From Winogradskyella sp. (GTDB lineage Bacteria; Bacteroidota; Bacteroidia; Flavobacteriales; Flavobacteriaceae), in assembly GCF_013213835.1 (NCBI RefSeq), contig NZ_JABSSU010000005.1:62001-126000 (forward strand): 64,000 nt of DNA, in the 5' to 3' direction. Under the pieces are notes generated by a model that was not told the DNA's origin, ran no database searches, and was given only the letters and a program-made list of their open reading frames with translations. Of this stretch, positions 16,447-25,755 are shown one piece after another. Each line of letters opens with the position of its first letter. Position 1 is the first letter of the stretch. Both the position numbers and the translations under genes were made by a program.

Positions 16447-17535
16447 ATGGAAAAACAACGCAAACTAAGAATAAACGGTCACTCTCACCTTCTTCCCTAT
16501 CCTGAAGAAATACCGGATTTTATGAGGGATAAAGGAATTTTCTGGGTAGACAAAGACAGAAAATTTATGCTTCAAAAAGATTGGAGTAGACCTGTAACAG
16601 ACTCAAGTTTTTTCTTAAATGAAAAATTAGCTTGGATGGAACATTTTAACATTGACCATGCAGTTGTTTTAAATTTATCTCAGTTATATGGTAACGGATT
16701 GCGTTTGGAAGAAATGAAACAAGCTTTACGCTTCCAAAACGATTTCAATGCGCGGATACAAAACGAAAACCCTAGTAAATTCACCTGTGGATTTGTAGTA
16801 CATCCTGGTTTTGTTAGAGGTGCATGCTGGGAAATAGAACGTTGTGTTGAGGAACTTGGATTACAGCTGCTCTGCTTACCAACACATTACATGGATACAA
16901 TAGGTACCTGGCGCTGTATTTTTGATGAAGAAAATGAACCAATCTTTGAACTTGCTGACAAGTATAATCTTGCTGTAGAAGTTCATCCTTATGACGGTGA
17001 AAAATTTATTAAGTTAGAAAACACCTCTTGGCGTTTCCATTTAATATGGATGCTCGCTCAATGTGCTGATGCATATCACTTCTTAACCCTCAATGGCTAT
17101 TACGAAAAATATAAAAATATGCGTGTATGCTTTGCGCATGGCGGCCAATTAGCTCAAATAAATCTAGGCAGACGTATCCAAGGCTTTGACGGACGACCTG
17201 ACTTGTTTGAAGACATGGAACATCCAAGAAAAGCTGTTGGACATAAAAATATCTTTTTTGACACCTTAGTACATGACACTGGTGGTTTAGAATTACTCAT
17301 AAAAAATCAAGGATCTAAACAAGTTTTAATGGGCTTAGATGATCCGTATCCTCTAGGTGAAATGGAAAGTGAAAAACAAAGCTCTTACCCAGGTAAAATA
17401 CTAGATCTTGCTATAGATCGAAAGATAATCACAGAACAAGAAAAGGACGAAATGTGGGAAGATAATGTGATACAATGGTTATGTGGTGATAATCAAGAAG
17501 CCAAAGACAAACTAGTAAGTAGAATTCTTTCATAG
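16447..17535 (+). CDS. nbaD: 2-Amino-3-carboxymuconate-6-semialdehyde decarboxylase (ACMSD)
   Basis: Zn-dependent amidohydrolase-fold decarboxylase that diverts ACMS away from spontaneous quinolinate formation. 362 aa. The metal motif HSHLLP supplies His12/His14. Later come EVHPYDG and CFAHGG histidines and the terminal metal aspartate in LMGLDDPYPLGE. The residue before the HxH is NG where most homologues have D/DxH, a minor variation. Last enzyme of the kynurenine operon. Together the genes take kynurenine to 2-aminomuconate or beyond; no meta-pathway hydratase or aldolase follows. Confidence 0.93.
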   Translation: MEKQRKLRINGHSHLLPYPEEIPDFMRDKGIFWVDKDRKFMLQKDWSRPVTDSSFFLNEKLAWMEHFNIDHAVVLNLSQLYGNGLRLEEMKQALRFQNDFNARIQNENPSKFTCGFVVHPGFVRGACWEIERCVEELGLQLLCLPTHYMDTIGTWRCIFDEENEPIFELADKYNLAVEVHPYDGEKFIKLENTSWRFHLIWMLAQCADAYHFLTLNGYYEKYKNMRVCFAHGGQLAQINLGRRIQGFDGRPDLFEDMEHPRKAVGHKNIFFDTLVHDTGGLELLIKNQGSKQVLMGLDDPYPLGEMESEKQSSYPGKILDLAIDRKIITEQEKDEMWEDNVIQWLCGDNQEAKDKLVSRILS

Positions 17536-17594
17536 ATTTTCTCACTAAAAATTTATTTCTATATTTAGAAACTAAATCATCAACTATAAAAATT

Positions 17595-17831
17595 ATGAAG
17601 AAATTAGAAGGTTACATGATCTTTTTCGGTCTTTTTGCTATTGTGTTAAACTTTATAGACAGAGTCCCAACCATTTTGATTTGGATCTATGAATGGGGTG
17701 AAGGCGTTGCTTGGGCGATCAAATTAGGACTTATTGTTGTAGGAGCAATTTTGTTTTTTACCGGAAAAAGTCCAGAACCAGAACCTATCCCTGAAGCAGA
17801 AGCACCTGCCGAAGAACCGGCTGGTGAATAA
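17595..17831 (+). CDS. Small two-helix membrane protein
   Basis: 78 aa. Two hydrophobic helices (about residues 7-22 and 39-58) are separated by an amphipathic loop RVPTILIWIYEWGEGVAW, followed by a Pro/Glu/Ala-rich acidic tail (EPEPIPEAEAPAEEPAGE). No family recognised. Similar small proteins of unknown function occur in Flavobacteriia. It lies 59 bp after the kynurenine operon and 26 bp before an O-methyltransferase gene. Confidence 0.7.
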   Translation: MKKLEGYMIFFGLFAIVLNFIDRVPTILIWIYEWGEGVAWAIKLGLIVVGAILFFTGKSPEPEPIPEAEAPAEEPAGE

Positions 17832-17857
17832 AAACCCAAAGCACAGTAAATTCTAAT

Positions 17858-18499
17858 ATGTTTTTTCTTCCTGAAAAATTAGATAGTTATGTTGTTGCAC
17901 ATTCAGAGCAAGAACCAGAATTGTTACAACAATTAACTAGAGAAACCTATCAAAAGGTTTTGCAACCCATTATGCTTAGTGGACCGTATCAAGGTAGAGT
18001 TCTAAGTATGATTTCAAAATTGGTAAGACCAAAAACCATATTAGAATTAGGAACATTTACAGGTTATGCAACCCTTTGCCTTGCAGAGGGTTTGCAAACC
18101 AATGGCGAAATACACACCATAGACATTAATGAAGAATTAGAAGACTTTCAACGCTTGTATTTTGACAAGTCTGGGTTTGGTGATAATATCACTCAACATA
18201 TTGGGAATGCTATTGATATTATTCCAACCATCAATAAAACATACGACTTGGTGTTTATAGATGCAGATAAACCAAACTACTGCAACTACTTTCAACTTAT
18301 TGTTGATAGACTTAATCCTGGTGGTATTATATTATCTGACAACGTCTTATGGCATGGTAAAGTCGTTGAACCTTTACAAAACAAGGATAATTCAACAAAG
18401 GCTATCTTAGAGTACAATAGGCTATTAAAGGAAGATCCACGTGTCGAAACTGTTGTATTGCCAATAAGAGATGGTCTAACTATAAGTCGTAAAATTTAA
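17858..18499 (+). CDS. O-methyltransferase (CCoAMT-like, family 3)
   Basis: 213 aa SAM-dependent catechol-type O-methyltransferase. ILELGTFTGYATLCLAEGL (motif I) is followed by IHTIDINEEL, the metal-binding FIDADKPNY and LSDNVLWHGKV. The family uses Mg2+ and methylates catechol-like hydroxyls. Adjacency to an aromatic catabolic operon is suggestive but the substrate is unknown. The stop overlaps the convergent FAD monooxygenase gene by 4 bp. Confidence 0.88.
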   Translation: MFFLPEKLDSYVVAHSEQEPELLQQLTRETYQKVLQPIMLSGPYQGRVLSMISKLVRPKTILELGTFTGYATLCLAEGLQTNGEIHTIDINEELEDFQRLYFDKSGFGDNITQHIGNAIDIIPTINKTYDLVFIDADKPNYCNYFQLIVDRLNPGGIILSDNVLWHGKVVEPLQNKDNSTKAILEYNRLLKEDPRVETVVLPIRDGLTISRKI

Positions 18500-19929
18500 C
18501 GATACTCGAGGTATTTATCTTTGACTTTTCCATATTTAATCATAAACACATCTTTGATATAATGCTGATAAATCTTCCAAGGTAATTTATTTCCTTGCTT
18601 AGGCAGTTGATCTTTTGCTCTTAAAATATATCCGGCATCAAAATCTAATAAGCGTTCTGTCTTAAAAATATCAGTATCAAATCTTGGTGTACACGCTTTG
18701 TAATTATTTTTTTTCATATGATTTAGTAACCTTGTTGTAAACTGAGCTACTAAATCTACCTTTAAGGTCCATGAGGCGTTTGTATAACCAACAGCAAACA
18801 CCAAATTAGGCACTTCACTAGCCATACAACCTCTATAGGTATGTATTTGAGAAGTATCAATAAGTTTCCCATCAACCGTACCTTTAATACCTCCAAAAAC
18901 TTTAATATTTAAACCTGTAGCAGTTACAATGATATCTGCATTTAATTCTTTACCAGAATCTAATAGAATTCCAGATTTTGTGAAGGATTTTATTGTATCG
19001 GTTACCATGACACCTTTACCACTTTTAATGGTCTTAAACATGTCGGCATCAGGCACCAAACATAAACGCTGATCCCATGGATTATTTTTAGGATTAAAGT
19101 GTTTATCTTCATATTTATCCTCTAAGATTTTAGCTATATTTTTCTTGAAGAATTTACGCATGGTATTTGGCCATTTTCTGCAAGCTTTATATAACCAAAT
19201 ACTCGTCATAATATTTTTCCATCTCGCTGCATTATGAGCCATTTTAGATGGCATTATCTTCTTAAAAAAGTTTGCAATTTTATCATTTTTAGGGAATGCT
19301 AAAATATAAGTTGGAGACCTTTGGAGCAGTGTAACTTTCTTTGCTTTTTTTGCCAATTCTGGCATAAGAGTAACTGCTGTTGCACCACTACCAATAATAA
19401 TGATCTCTTTATTGCTATAGTCTAAGGTTGTATCCCATTTTTGAGGATGAATTATTGGACCCTCAAAATCATCTTGGTTAGGAAAAACTGGTTGATATCC
19501 TTTTTCATAGTCATAATAGCCAGTACCCATGTATATGAAATTACATTTAATAGTTTTTACCTCACCTTGTTCTACTTTTAATGTCCAACAAGCTTCCTGA
19601 CTTGACCAATCTGCAGCAAGAACTTTAGTGTTAAATTGAATATGTTTCCTGATGTCGAATTTATCGACCGTATCATTGAGATATTCTAGAATAGAACCTG
19701 CATCTGAAATCGCTTGATCATTTGTCCAAGGACTAAAAGGAAAACCAAACGTATACATATCAGAATCCGAGCGTATTCCAGGATATTTAAACAAATCCCA
19801 AGTTCCTCCAAGATTTTCTCTTCCTTCTAAAATCGTAAAGGAATGTGACGGACAATTCGTCTGAATACGATAGGCCGCATCAATGCCTGAAATTCCAGCA
19901 CCGATAACGACAACGTCATACTTATTCAT
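18496..19929 (-). CDS. Flavin-containing monooxygenase (Baeyer-Villiger/EthA-like)
   Basis: 477 aa NADPH/FAD monooxygenase. FAD-binding VVIGAGISGIDAAYR at 7-21, the ENLGGTWDLFKYPGIRSDSD block, the Baeyer-Villiger-type fingerprint FEGPIIHPQKW (FxGxxxHxxxW) and the NADPH-binding IIIGSGATAVTL. The C-terminal ATGLNIKVFGG segment is also family-typical. It likely oxygenates ketones or soft nucleophiles such as thioethers. Substrate unknown. Monocistronic, with a short leader to tatA upstream. Confidence 0.9.
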   Translation of the reverse strand: MNKYDVVVIGAGISGIDAAYRIQTNCPSHSFTILEGRENLGGTWDLFKYPGIRSDSDMYTFGFPFSPWTNDQAISDAGSILEYLNDTVDKFDIRKHIQFNTKVLAADWSSQEACWTLKVEQGEVKTIKCNFIYMGTGYYDYEKGYQPVFPNQDDFEGPIIHPQKWDTTLDYSNKEIIIIGSGATAVTLMPELAKKAKKVTLLQRSPTYILAFPKNDKIANFFKKIMPSKMAHNAARWKNIMTSIWLYKACRKWPNTMRKFFKKNIAKILEDKYEDKHFNPKNNPWDQRLCLVPDADMFKTIKSGKGVMVTDTIKSFTKSGILLDSGKELNADIIVTATGLNIKVFGGIKGTVDGKLIDTSQIHTYRGCMASEVPNLVFAVGYTNASWTLKVDLVAQFTTRLLNHMKKNNYKACTPRFDTDIFKTERLLDFDAGYILRAKDQLPKQGNKLPWKIYQHYIKDVFMIKYGKVKDKYLEYR

Positions 19930-19989
19930 AAGGAATTAAAGCGGTTAAAATTCCCTTCAAAATATAAAAAAAACGCGGAAGTACAGCTA

Positions 19990-20280
19990 TTACATCTTAC
20001 GCTTAATAGAGCCTGTAAAATCACCGAGATCATCCTTTACTTTATTGATCTCTTCTTGAATCTCTTTTGCTGCATCGGTGTCTATGATATTATTCTCCTT
20101 AGCACTTTTGGTAACTTCATGCTTAATATCATTTGTAGCGTCCTTAAGTGTACGCATTCCTTTGCCTAATCCTCTCGCTATTTCAGGTAATTTATCTGCT
20201 CCAAATACCAATACTACAATGAAGAGTATAAAGATAATCTCAGTGCTTCCAATAAATAGCAATGTTGGTTGATGCATCAT
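19990..20280 (-). CDS. tatA: Twin-arginine translocase subunit TatA/TatB
   Basis: 96 aa. A single N-terminal TM helix (STEIIFILFIVVLVFGADKLPEIARGLG) carries the FG hinge followed by the amphipathic KLPEIARGLGKGMR helix, then a charged tail. It forms the pore component of the Tat export system. tatC is not adjacent, as often in Bacteroidota. The start could be either of two consecutive ATG codons (20280 or 20277). Confidence 0.92.
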   Translation of the reverse strand: MMHQPTLLFIGSTEIIFILFIVVLVFGADKLPEIARGLGKGMRTLKDATNDIKHEVTKSAKENNIIDTDAAKEIQEEINKVKDDLGDFTGSIKRKM

Positions 20281-20284
20281 GCTG

Positions 20285-20292
20285 CAAATATA
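20285..20292 (-). promoter_or_regulatory. -7 promoter element of tatA
   Basis: On the minus strand TATATTTG matches TAnnTTTG and ends 4 bp before the first tatA ATG, so the transcript would be nearly leaderless. Confidence 0.45.
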
Positions 20293-20332
20293 GTTAGTTT
20301 TTAATTTTTCGTTGAAATATCAGTTATAATAT

Positions 20333-20365
20333 TATAATAAAAAAGCCGGCATAACAGCCGGCTTT
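20333..20365 (-). terminator. Rho-independent terminator of the M1 peptidase operon
   Basis: AAAGCCGGC/GCCGGCTTT arms (20342-20350 and 20357-20365) with a 6-nt loop, followed on the minus strand by a T-rich run, 20 bp after the peptidase stop. Confidence 0.9.
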
Positions 20366-20384
20366 AAATCCAAGGATAATAGAT

Positions 20385-22688
20385 TTATCCTTTAATTTTT
20401 TTATTCTTGAATTTTTCAAAATCGCTTTCCTTAACTTCTTTAGGCCAAGCGTTATTAGACGTATCAACATCTGCAGTTTCTAAATCTGGATCTACAGTGA
20501 TTGAAATAATTTCTTTATCACTAGCTATTGCTCTTGTTACTTCCTTGTCATTCAGCCTCCAAATCTGAGCTGGAAAAGTTACTTTTTCCTTAGTACCATC
20601 GGCATACTCATATTCTACAATTAAAGGCATAACTAAACCACCAGGTTTATTGTAAGTCACTTGATAAAAATACTTAGGTGATGCTTTTAAGTTCTTTCTT
20701 TCTTCAGGTGTGAAGTTATCCATCAGGTATTCTTTTACTGTAGACACTTCTTCAATTGCAGTTTTTGATTTCATTGCTTCATCATAACCTTCTTCTCCTT
20801 CAGGAATAAAATATACTAACGCATCAGGATCTAAATTATAACGTTCTGCTATTTTCTTACCATTTTCATTAGGAACATCTGTTACAACGAACTTTTTTAC
20901 TTCTTTAACACCTATATCTGTGTAGTCTGTTGTATAGAACCAACCTCTCCAAAACCAATCTAAATCAAAAGCAGAAGCATCTTCCATTGTACGGAAAAAG
21001 TCCTCAGGTGTTGGGTGTTTAAACATCCAACGATTCGCATATTCTTTAAATGCATAATCAAACAACTCTCGTCCCATTATGGTTTCTCTTAAGATATTTA
21101 AACCTGTTGCAGGTTTACCATAAGCATTATTGCCAAATTGATAGGTATTTAATCCTTTACTCATAATTGGTGCAATATAATCTTGGTCACCTCCCATGTA
21201 TCTTACAATTTTTCTTGCTGGCCCACGTCTAGACGGATACGTCTCATCATTTGGAGATAAAGCATCTGGGTACCATTTACCAAAATCTTGCTCCGCTATA
21301 TACTGTAAAAATGTATCTAAACCTTCATCCATCCATGTCCACTGACGTTCATCACTGTTAACGATCATTGGAAAGAAGTTATGACCAACTTCGTGTATGA
21401 TAACACTCATCATACCGTATTTTGTTCTGTCAGAATAGTTCCCATCCTTATCAGGTCTACCATAATTCCAGCAAATCATAGGATATTCCATTCCTTGGCT
21501 TTTAGCATGTACGGAAATTGCTTTGTGATAAGGGTAATCAAATGTCATACGAGAATAAGACTTTAATGTACTTGCAACAGCCTTAGTTGACCATTCTTCC
21601 CATAAAGGATTTCCTTCTTTTGGATATAAAGACACCGCCATTACATCTCTTTCTCCAAGCTTTACAGCCATCATATCCCAGATAAATTTTCTTGAAGATG
21701 TAAAACCAAAGTCTCTAACCATTTTAGCAGATAACCTCCAAGTTTTTGTCTTTTTACTTCTTGATTTTTCAGCTTTTTCTGCTTCTTCTTGTGTTACTAT
21801 GACTACTGGCTCATCGTAAGACTTTAAGGCCTTTTTGTAGCGCTTCATCATCTGCTTTGAGAACACTTCTTCTCTATTTGTTAAAACACCAGTACCATCT
21901 AAGATGTGATCTGCAGGTACTGTAATATTAACATCAAAATTTCCGAATGGAAGGGCAAACTCGTCTCTTCCCCAGAATTGAGAATTTTGCCAACCTTCAA
22001 CATCGTTATATACAGCCATACGTGGGTAGAACTGCGCTATAACATATGCTCTATTGTCGTCTTCAGGAAAATATTCATATCCCGATCTTCCACCTTGATT
22101 AACGTGATCATTAATATTATACCACCATTTAATTTGAAAAGAAAACTGATCACCAGTTTTCATAGCTTCAGGCAATTCTATTCGCATCATTGTGCGATTT
22201 ACCATGAATTTTAAATCTTTACCATTACCATCCTTTACATGTTCTATATTAAAACCACCATCAAAACGTGGTTTTAAATATGTATTTGTTACTGTTGAAG
22301 GAAATGCAGCAGGTCCAACACCCGAGCCATTTATTAATGGTGACTTAGAATCTTTGGCACGTACATTCTGATCTAGCTGTACCCACAGATATGTTAAAAC
22401 ATCTGGTGAATTATTGGTATATGTGATTGTTTCATCACCATAAAGCCTTGCCTTTTCATCATCAAGCACGATATCCATTTTATAATCTGCTTGTTGCTGA
22501 TAATATGCCGGACCTGGAGCCCCAGAACCCGTTCTAAACATATTTGGCGTCGCAAATTCGTCGTATAACTGCTTGAATTTGTTTTCATTGGTATGACCTG
22601 GTTTACGTTCTTCCTTCGTATCTTCTTGAGCGTAAGCACCCAAAGAAACCAGCATCAATACGAATAAAAAATTCTTTAAAATTTTCAT
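20385..22688 (-). CDS. M1-family zinc metallopeptidase, secreted
   Basis: 767 aa. The signal peptide FLFVLMLVSLGAYAQ is followed by an N-terminal beta domain. The gluzincin site has HEVGH (His432, Glu433, His436), the distant ligand Glu455 in WMDEGLD, and a MEYP segment at ~400-403 in place of the classical GAMEN. It likely acts as a periplasmic or surface aminopeptidase-like enzyme. The gene is last in a minus-strand set with a DUF6702-like gene and two CarboxypepD_reg-like genes, an arrangement common in Flavobacteriia. Confidence 0.92.
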   Translation of the reverse strand: MKILKNFLFVLMLVSLGAYAQEDTKEERKPGHTNENKFKQLYDEFATPNMFRTGSGAPGPAYYQQQADYKMDIVLDDEKARLYGDETITYTNNSPDVLTYLWVQLDQNVRAKDSKSPLINGSGVGPAAFPSTVTNTYLKPRFDGGFNIEHVKDGNGKDLKFMVNRTMMRIELPEAMKTGDQFSFQIKWWYNINDHVNQGGRSGYEYFPEDDNRAYVIAQFYPRMAVYNDVEGWQNSQFWGRDEFALPFGNFDVNITVPADHILDGTGVLTNREEVFSKQMMKRYKKALKSYDEPVVIVTQEEAEKAEKSRSKKTKTWRLSAKMVRDFGFTSSRKFIWDMMAVKLGERDVMAVSLYPKEGNPLWEEWSTKAVASTLKSYSRMTFDYPYHKAISVHAKSQGMEYPMICWNYGRPDKDGNYSDRTKYGMMSVIIHEVGHNFFPMIVNSDERQWTWMDEGLDTFLQYIAEQDFGKWYPDALSPNDETYPSRRGPARKIVRYMGGDQDYIAPIMSKGLNTYQFGNNAYGKPATGLNILRETIMGRELFDYAFKEYANRWMFKHPTPEDFFRTMEDASAFDLDWFWRGWFYTTDYTDIGVKEVKKFVVTDVPNENGKKIAERYNLDPDALVYFIPEGEEGYDEAMKSKTAIEEVSTVKEYLMDNFTPEERKNLKASPKYFYQVTYNKPGGLVMPLIVEYEYADGTKEKVTFPAQIWRLNDKEVTRAIASDKEIISITVDPDLETADVDTSNNAWPKEVKESDFEKFKNKKIKG

Positions 22689-22753
22689 AATTGAATTTGT
22701 GTTAAAAAAAATGATGTCGAAAATAGAAAAATTACTGTTCTAAAAAAGTGTTT

Positions 22754-23260
22754 TTAATCAAAGTTTAACACGCAGTTATCTTTTCCAGGTAATAAAATGA
22801 AGCTCTTATTTTTTCCTTTAAGCTTAAATCTAACAATATTTTGTTGCTCTGGAATTACATCAAACAGAATCTTATTAGTGATGTCTAATGATTTTATATC
22901 GCTAATACCCGCAATTTCTAAATAACAATACGCGATATCATCAATATACTCTTTCCCTATGTAATTAAACTGTTTTTCGTTTCCGTTTACATTGACTATT
23001 AACTTTTTAGACAAATACCTTTGAACATAGTCATCGACCATCATAGGCTCATCGTTACCTTCTAAAGTCACAGTTTCATCATATCGAGTTCTTATTAACT
23101 CTTCCAAATCATCGATAAATATTTGACTAATAATTTGAAGCGATTTTTCCTTTTCAGAATATTCAACTACAGTAACACTGACAAAATAGTCATGTAAACC
23201 TGCAGAGGCCACAAGAATTGGAAAAATTACTAATGATACTAGAAATAAACGGAATCTCAT
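22754..23260 (-). CDS. DUF6702-family exported protein
   Basis: 168 aa from the ATG at 23260 (an upstream in-frame ATG at 23299 would give a charged extension before the signal peptide). The signal peptide FRLFLVSLVIFPILVASAG is followed by GLHDYFVSVTVVEYSEKEKSLQI, the DUF6702 hallmark: a conserved His near the mature N-terminus and a beta-rich domain. Function unknown. It sits 65 bp upstream of the M1 peptidase and is probably co-transcribed with it. Confidence 0.8.
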   Translation of the reverse strand: MRFRLFLVSLVIFPILVASAGLHDYFVSVTVVEYSEKEKSLQIISQIFIDDLEELIRTRYDETVTLEGNDEPMMVDDYVQRYLSKKLIVNVNGNEKQFNYIGKEYIDDIAYCYLEIAGISDIKSLDITNKILFDVIPEQQNIVRFKLKGKNKSFILLPGKDNCVLNFD

Positions 23261-23301
23261 TTTTAGTTTTTTAATGGTTAGTTCCAAAAAGTATTCCAAA
23301 A

Positions 23302-24099
23302 TTAATCTTTTTCAACAGACTTCCTATTTTCTCTATATGCTACTAACTTTTGCTGGAGAAATTCTAACAACTCTATTTGATTATTTGTAGTACAAAGTGC
23401 TAGAAATTTAGAATCCTCTTGGCAGAACATAAAATATTCATTGCGAAGATTTAATGCCAACGAATCTTTTTCAAAAAGAATTGACTCATAATTCTCTCTT
23501 AGATTAGTGATACACTCATCCTTTTTATCAAGGTTAACAACTGCTCTAAGTTTCTTTGTTCTACCACTAATTCTATTTAACAGCTTGTGAAGATTAACCC
23601 CACCACCAAACCCTATAAAACCCCAAGAACCTGCATCTGCATCATGTAGCTTTCTTTCATTTTGAGTAAGCGGTAAATTGGTGTTACCTGGTATGCCGAG
23701 ATCATAAAAATTCACTTCGGTTTCTGCATCAGAATTTTGTAAGTCAGATTCTAAACTCCCTGTTAAAAATAGCCCTACCATCACAGTATCTAAAGCTGTA
23801 ATGCGCTCTTCGAGATAGATTGATAGCACTCCTAAGTCTTCTTGTTGCTTGGTAATTACAACCTCTTTATTTTGATACTTTAAACCAGAAACAACAAGTG
23901 TATCATAAGACTTTGCAATAATGGTAAAACTTCCATCAATATCCGAAATGGCATATTTTGAAGCGGTGGCATTAAGTATATGAATGCCCTCTACTTCATC
24001 TTTTGCTATGAGTTTTCCTTTAAGCTCTTTTCTTTGAGCTTCTGCAGATAAAACAAAAAACGAAATTGAAACAAATAGAAGCCCTTTAATCTTCTTCAC
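23302..24099 (-). CDS. Carboxypeptidase-regulatory-like domain protein (second of a pair)
   Basis: 265 aa exported protein with a signal peptide (LLFVSISFFVLSAEAQ). An N-terminal CarboxypepD_reg-like beta-sandwich (residues ~24-90, KLIAKDEVEGIHILNATASKYAIS) is followed by a region with LTGSLESDLQNSD and a C-terminal helical segment. Related in layout to its upstream neighbour (LTGNINADLQN at the equivalent point), so the two are diverged tandem paralogues. They overlap by 14 bp. Role unknown, probably in the envelope. Confidence 0.75.
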   Translation of the reverse strand: MKKIKGLLFVSISFFVLSAEAQRKELKGKLIAKDEVEGIHILNATASKYAISDIDGSFTIIAKSYDTLVVSGLKYQNKEVVITKQQEDLGVLSIYLEERITALDTVMVGLFLTGSLESDLQNSDAETEVNFYDLGIPGNTNLPLTQNERKLHDADAGSWGFIGFGGGVNLHKLLNRISGRTKKLRAVVNLDKKDECITNLRENYESILFEKDSLALNLRNEYFMFCQEDSKFLALCTTNNQIELLEFLQQKLVAYRENRKSVEKD

Positions 24100-24904
24100 T
24101 CTTTTTATTTAGGTAAGTTTTACTGAGTTGAGTAATACGCTCTAACAGCTGCATTTCTTTATCCTTGTCTAATAAGGCCTCTTCTACTCCTTCTTTCTCT
24201 ATATATTCTATAAAGGCTTCAACTTCATTTAGTGGTATATCAAAATTGACATGGATGTAATTGTAACTATATTTATCTAAGGCTTCCTTAAAAGGTGTTT
24301 TCTTTATCTTTTCAGTCGCCTCGCTATCATCACTATGATCGATATCCACTACTTGATTCACTATAAAACCTGCTAAGTTCACTACATTAAGCATATTATC
24401 TACTCGTCTATTATTGTCATTAAAGGCAATATTCTCATTAACACGAGTATTAAAATCTGCCGAAAAATCAAAATCTTCAAGATGATCTAAGCCATAATAA
24501 ACATCATCTAAACTCACATTATAAGTTCTTACATTTTGTAGATCTGCATTGATATTTCCTGTAAGCCCAAAAGGCAAAAGAACAACCTCATCTAATTTAT
24601 TAACTTCTTCAACCAATATTACTGTAAGCTGTTTAGACTTTAATACATCTTCTGTAATAGTTACTTTAAAGTCTTGAAACTGCAATGAACTAAATTCTAT
24701 AATATCATTTTTAATAACCTCTATTTTAAATTCACCATTTTCATCAGTAACAGTGCCTTTATTTGATGAAGTGTTATATACAGCAACACCTTCTTTTTCA
24801 TTGTTTGAAACAGAAATACGACCATTAACAGTAATACGATCAACTTCTTGCGCGAAAATGGTTACTGTAAAAAGACAATAAAAAAAGAGTAATGTATGTT
24901 TCAT
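24086..24904 (-). CDS. Carboxypeptidase-regulatory-like domain protein (first of a pair)
   Basis: 272 aa. The signal peptide LLFFYCLFTVTIFAQ is followed by a CarboxypepD_reg-like domain (VNGRISVSNNEKEGVAVYNT, GEFKIEV) and a middle block VLLPFGLTGNINADLQN shared with the downstream paralogue. The C-terminus is acidic and helical. First gene of a putative four-gene minus-strand operon (two paralogues, DUF6702 protein, M1 peptidase). Molecular function not known. Confidence 0.75.
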   Translation of the reverse strand: MKHTLLFFYCLFTVTIFAQEVDRITVNGRISVSNNEKEGVAVYNTSSNKGTVTDENGEFKIEVIKNDIIEFSSLQFQDFKVTITEDVLKSKQLTVILVEEVNKLDEVVLLPFGLTGNINADLQNVRTYNVSLDDVYYGLDHLEDFDFSADFNTRVNENIAFNDNNRRVDNMLNVVNLAGFIVNQVVDIDHSDDSEATEKIKKTPFKEALDKYSYNYIHVNFDIPLNEVEAFIEYIEKEGVEEALLDKDKEMQLLERITQLSKTYLNKKSEED

Positions 24905-25045
24905 ACTTAGTTTTTAGTTTTATAAAGTTCGCCTATAATCTTCAATTCTCATAAAATTATCCTAATAAATGTTTGTTAAATTCGTTCAACAAAACAAATT
25001 GATAGGCTTTTACTATTTTTAATCACTGAAACAAACATTATAGCT

Positions 25046-25753
25046 TTGAGATCTTTAATTATAGCAAGTACTTCTACGATACACGGGAGTGATTATTTAG
25101 AATATTTATTAGATGAATTATCTATACACTTTAAATCATGTGAAGAGATTTTATTTATTCCATATGCTAGACCCGGAGGAATTACACACAATGAGTATAC
25201 CGAAAAAGCCTCAGAAGCTTTTAAGAAAATAGGAAAATCACTTAAAGGCATTCATGAATTTGAAGACCCTAAAAAAGCAATCTATGACGCCAAGGGAATT
25301 TTTGTTGGAGGTGGCAATACCTTTGTATTAGTCAATCAATTGTACAAAAACGATATCCTAACAGCAATCAAATCGGTTGTAGAAAATGGAACCCCTTATT
25401 TGGGAACAAGTGCTGGCAGTAATATTTGTGGACTTACAATGAATACAACTAATGATATGCCAATTGTATATCCGCCGAGTTTTAAGACTATCGGCTTTGT
25501 GCCTTTTAATATAAACCCGCATTATTTAGATCCAAACCCTGACAGTACGCATATGGGTGAAACACGAGAAACTAGAATTAAAGAATTCCATGCTTATAAT
25601 ACGCCACCAGTAATTGGATTGAGAGAAGGTAGTTGGATTTCTGTTGAAAACAACAACATATCCTTAAAAGGCATTTATAAGGCAAGAATATTTGAACATA
25701 ATAAAGACCCATACGAAATATCTACAGAAGCTGATTTAAGTTTTTTAACCTAA
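25046..25753 (+). CDS. pepE: Dipeptidase E (peptidase S51)
   Basis: 235 aa cytoplasmic serine peptidase hydrolysing Asp-X dipeptides. The N-terminal LIIASTSTIHGSDYLEYLL is followed by GIFVGGGNTFVLVNQLY, the nucleophile serine in GTSAGSNICG, and the INPHYLDPNPD histidine block. The start is taken as TTG at 25046 because the family N-terminus (MR-LIIAS) begins there and no in-frame ATG is upstream. A -7-like TAGCTTTG (25041-25048) overlaps this codon, probably by chance. Confidence 0.9.
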   Translation: MRSLIIASTSTIHGSDYLEYLLDELSIHFKSCEEILFIPYARPGGITHNEYTEKASEAFKKIGKSLKGIHEFEDPKKAIYDAKGIFVGGGNTFVLVNQLYKNDILTAIKSVVENGTPYLGTSAGSNICGLTMNTTNDMPIVYPPSFKTIGFVPFNINPHYLDPNPDSTHMGETRETRIKEFHAYNTPPVIGLREGSWISVENNNISLKGIYKARIFEHNKDPYEISTEADLSFLT

Positions 25754-25755
25754 AA

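Noticed and set aside
17595..18499. Extension of the kynurenine operon to the small membrane protein and O-methyltransferase
   Set aside because: No pathway step requires them and the spacing is larger; co-transcription is possible but not shown.
25041..25048. TAGCTTTG as the pepE promoter
   Set aside because: It overlaps the only plausible start codon; transcription from it would begin inside the gene.
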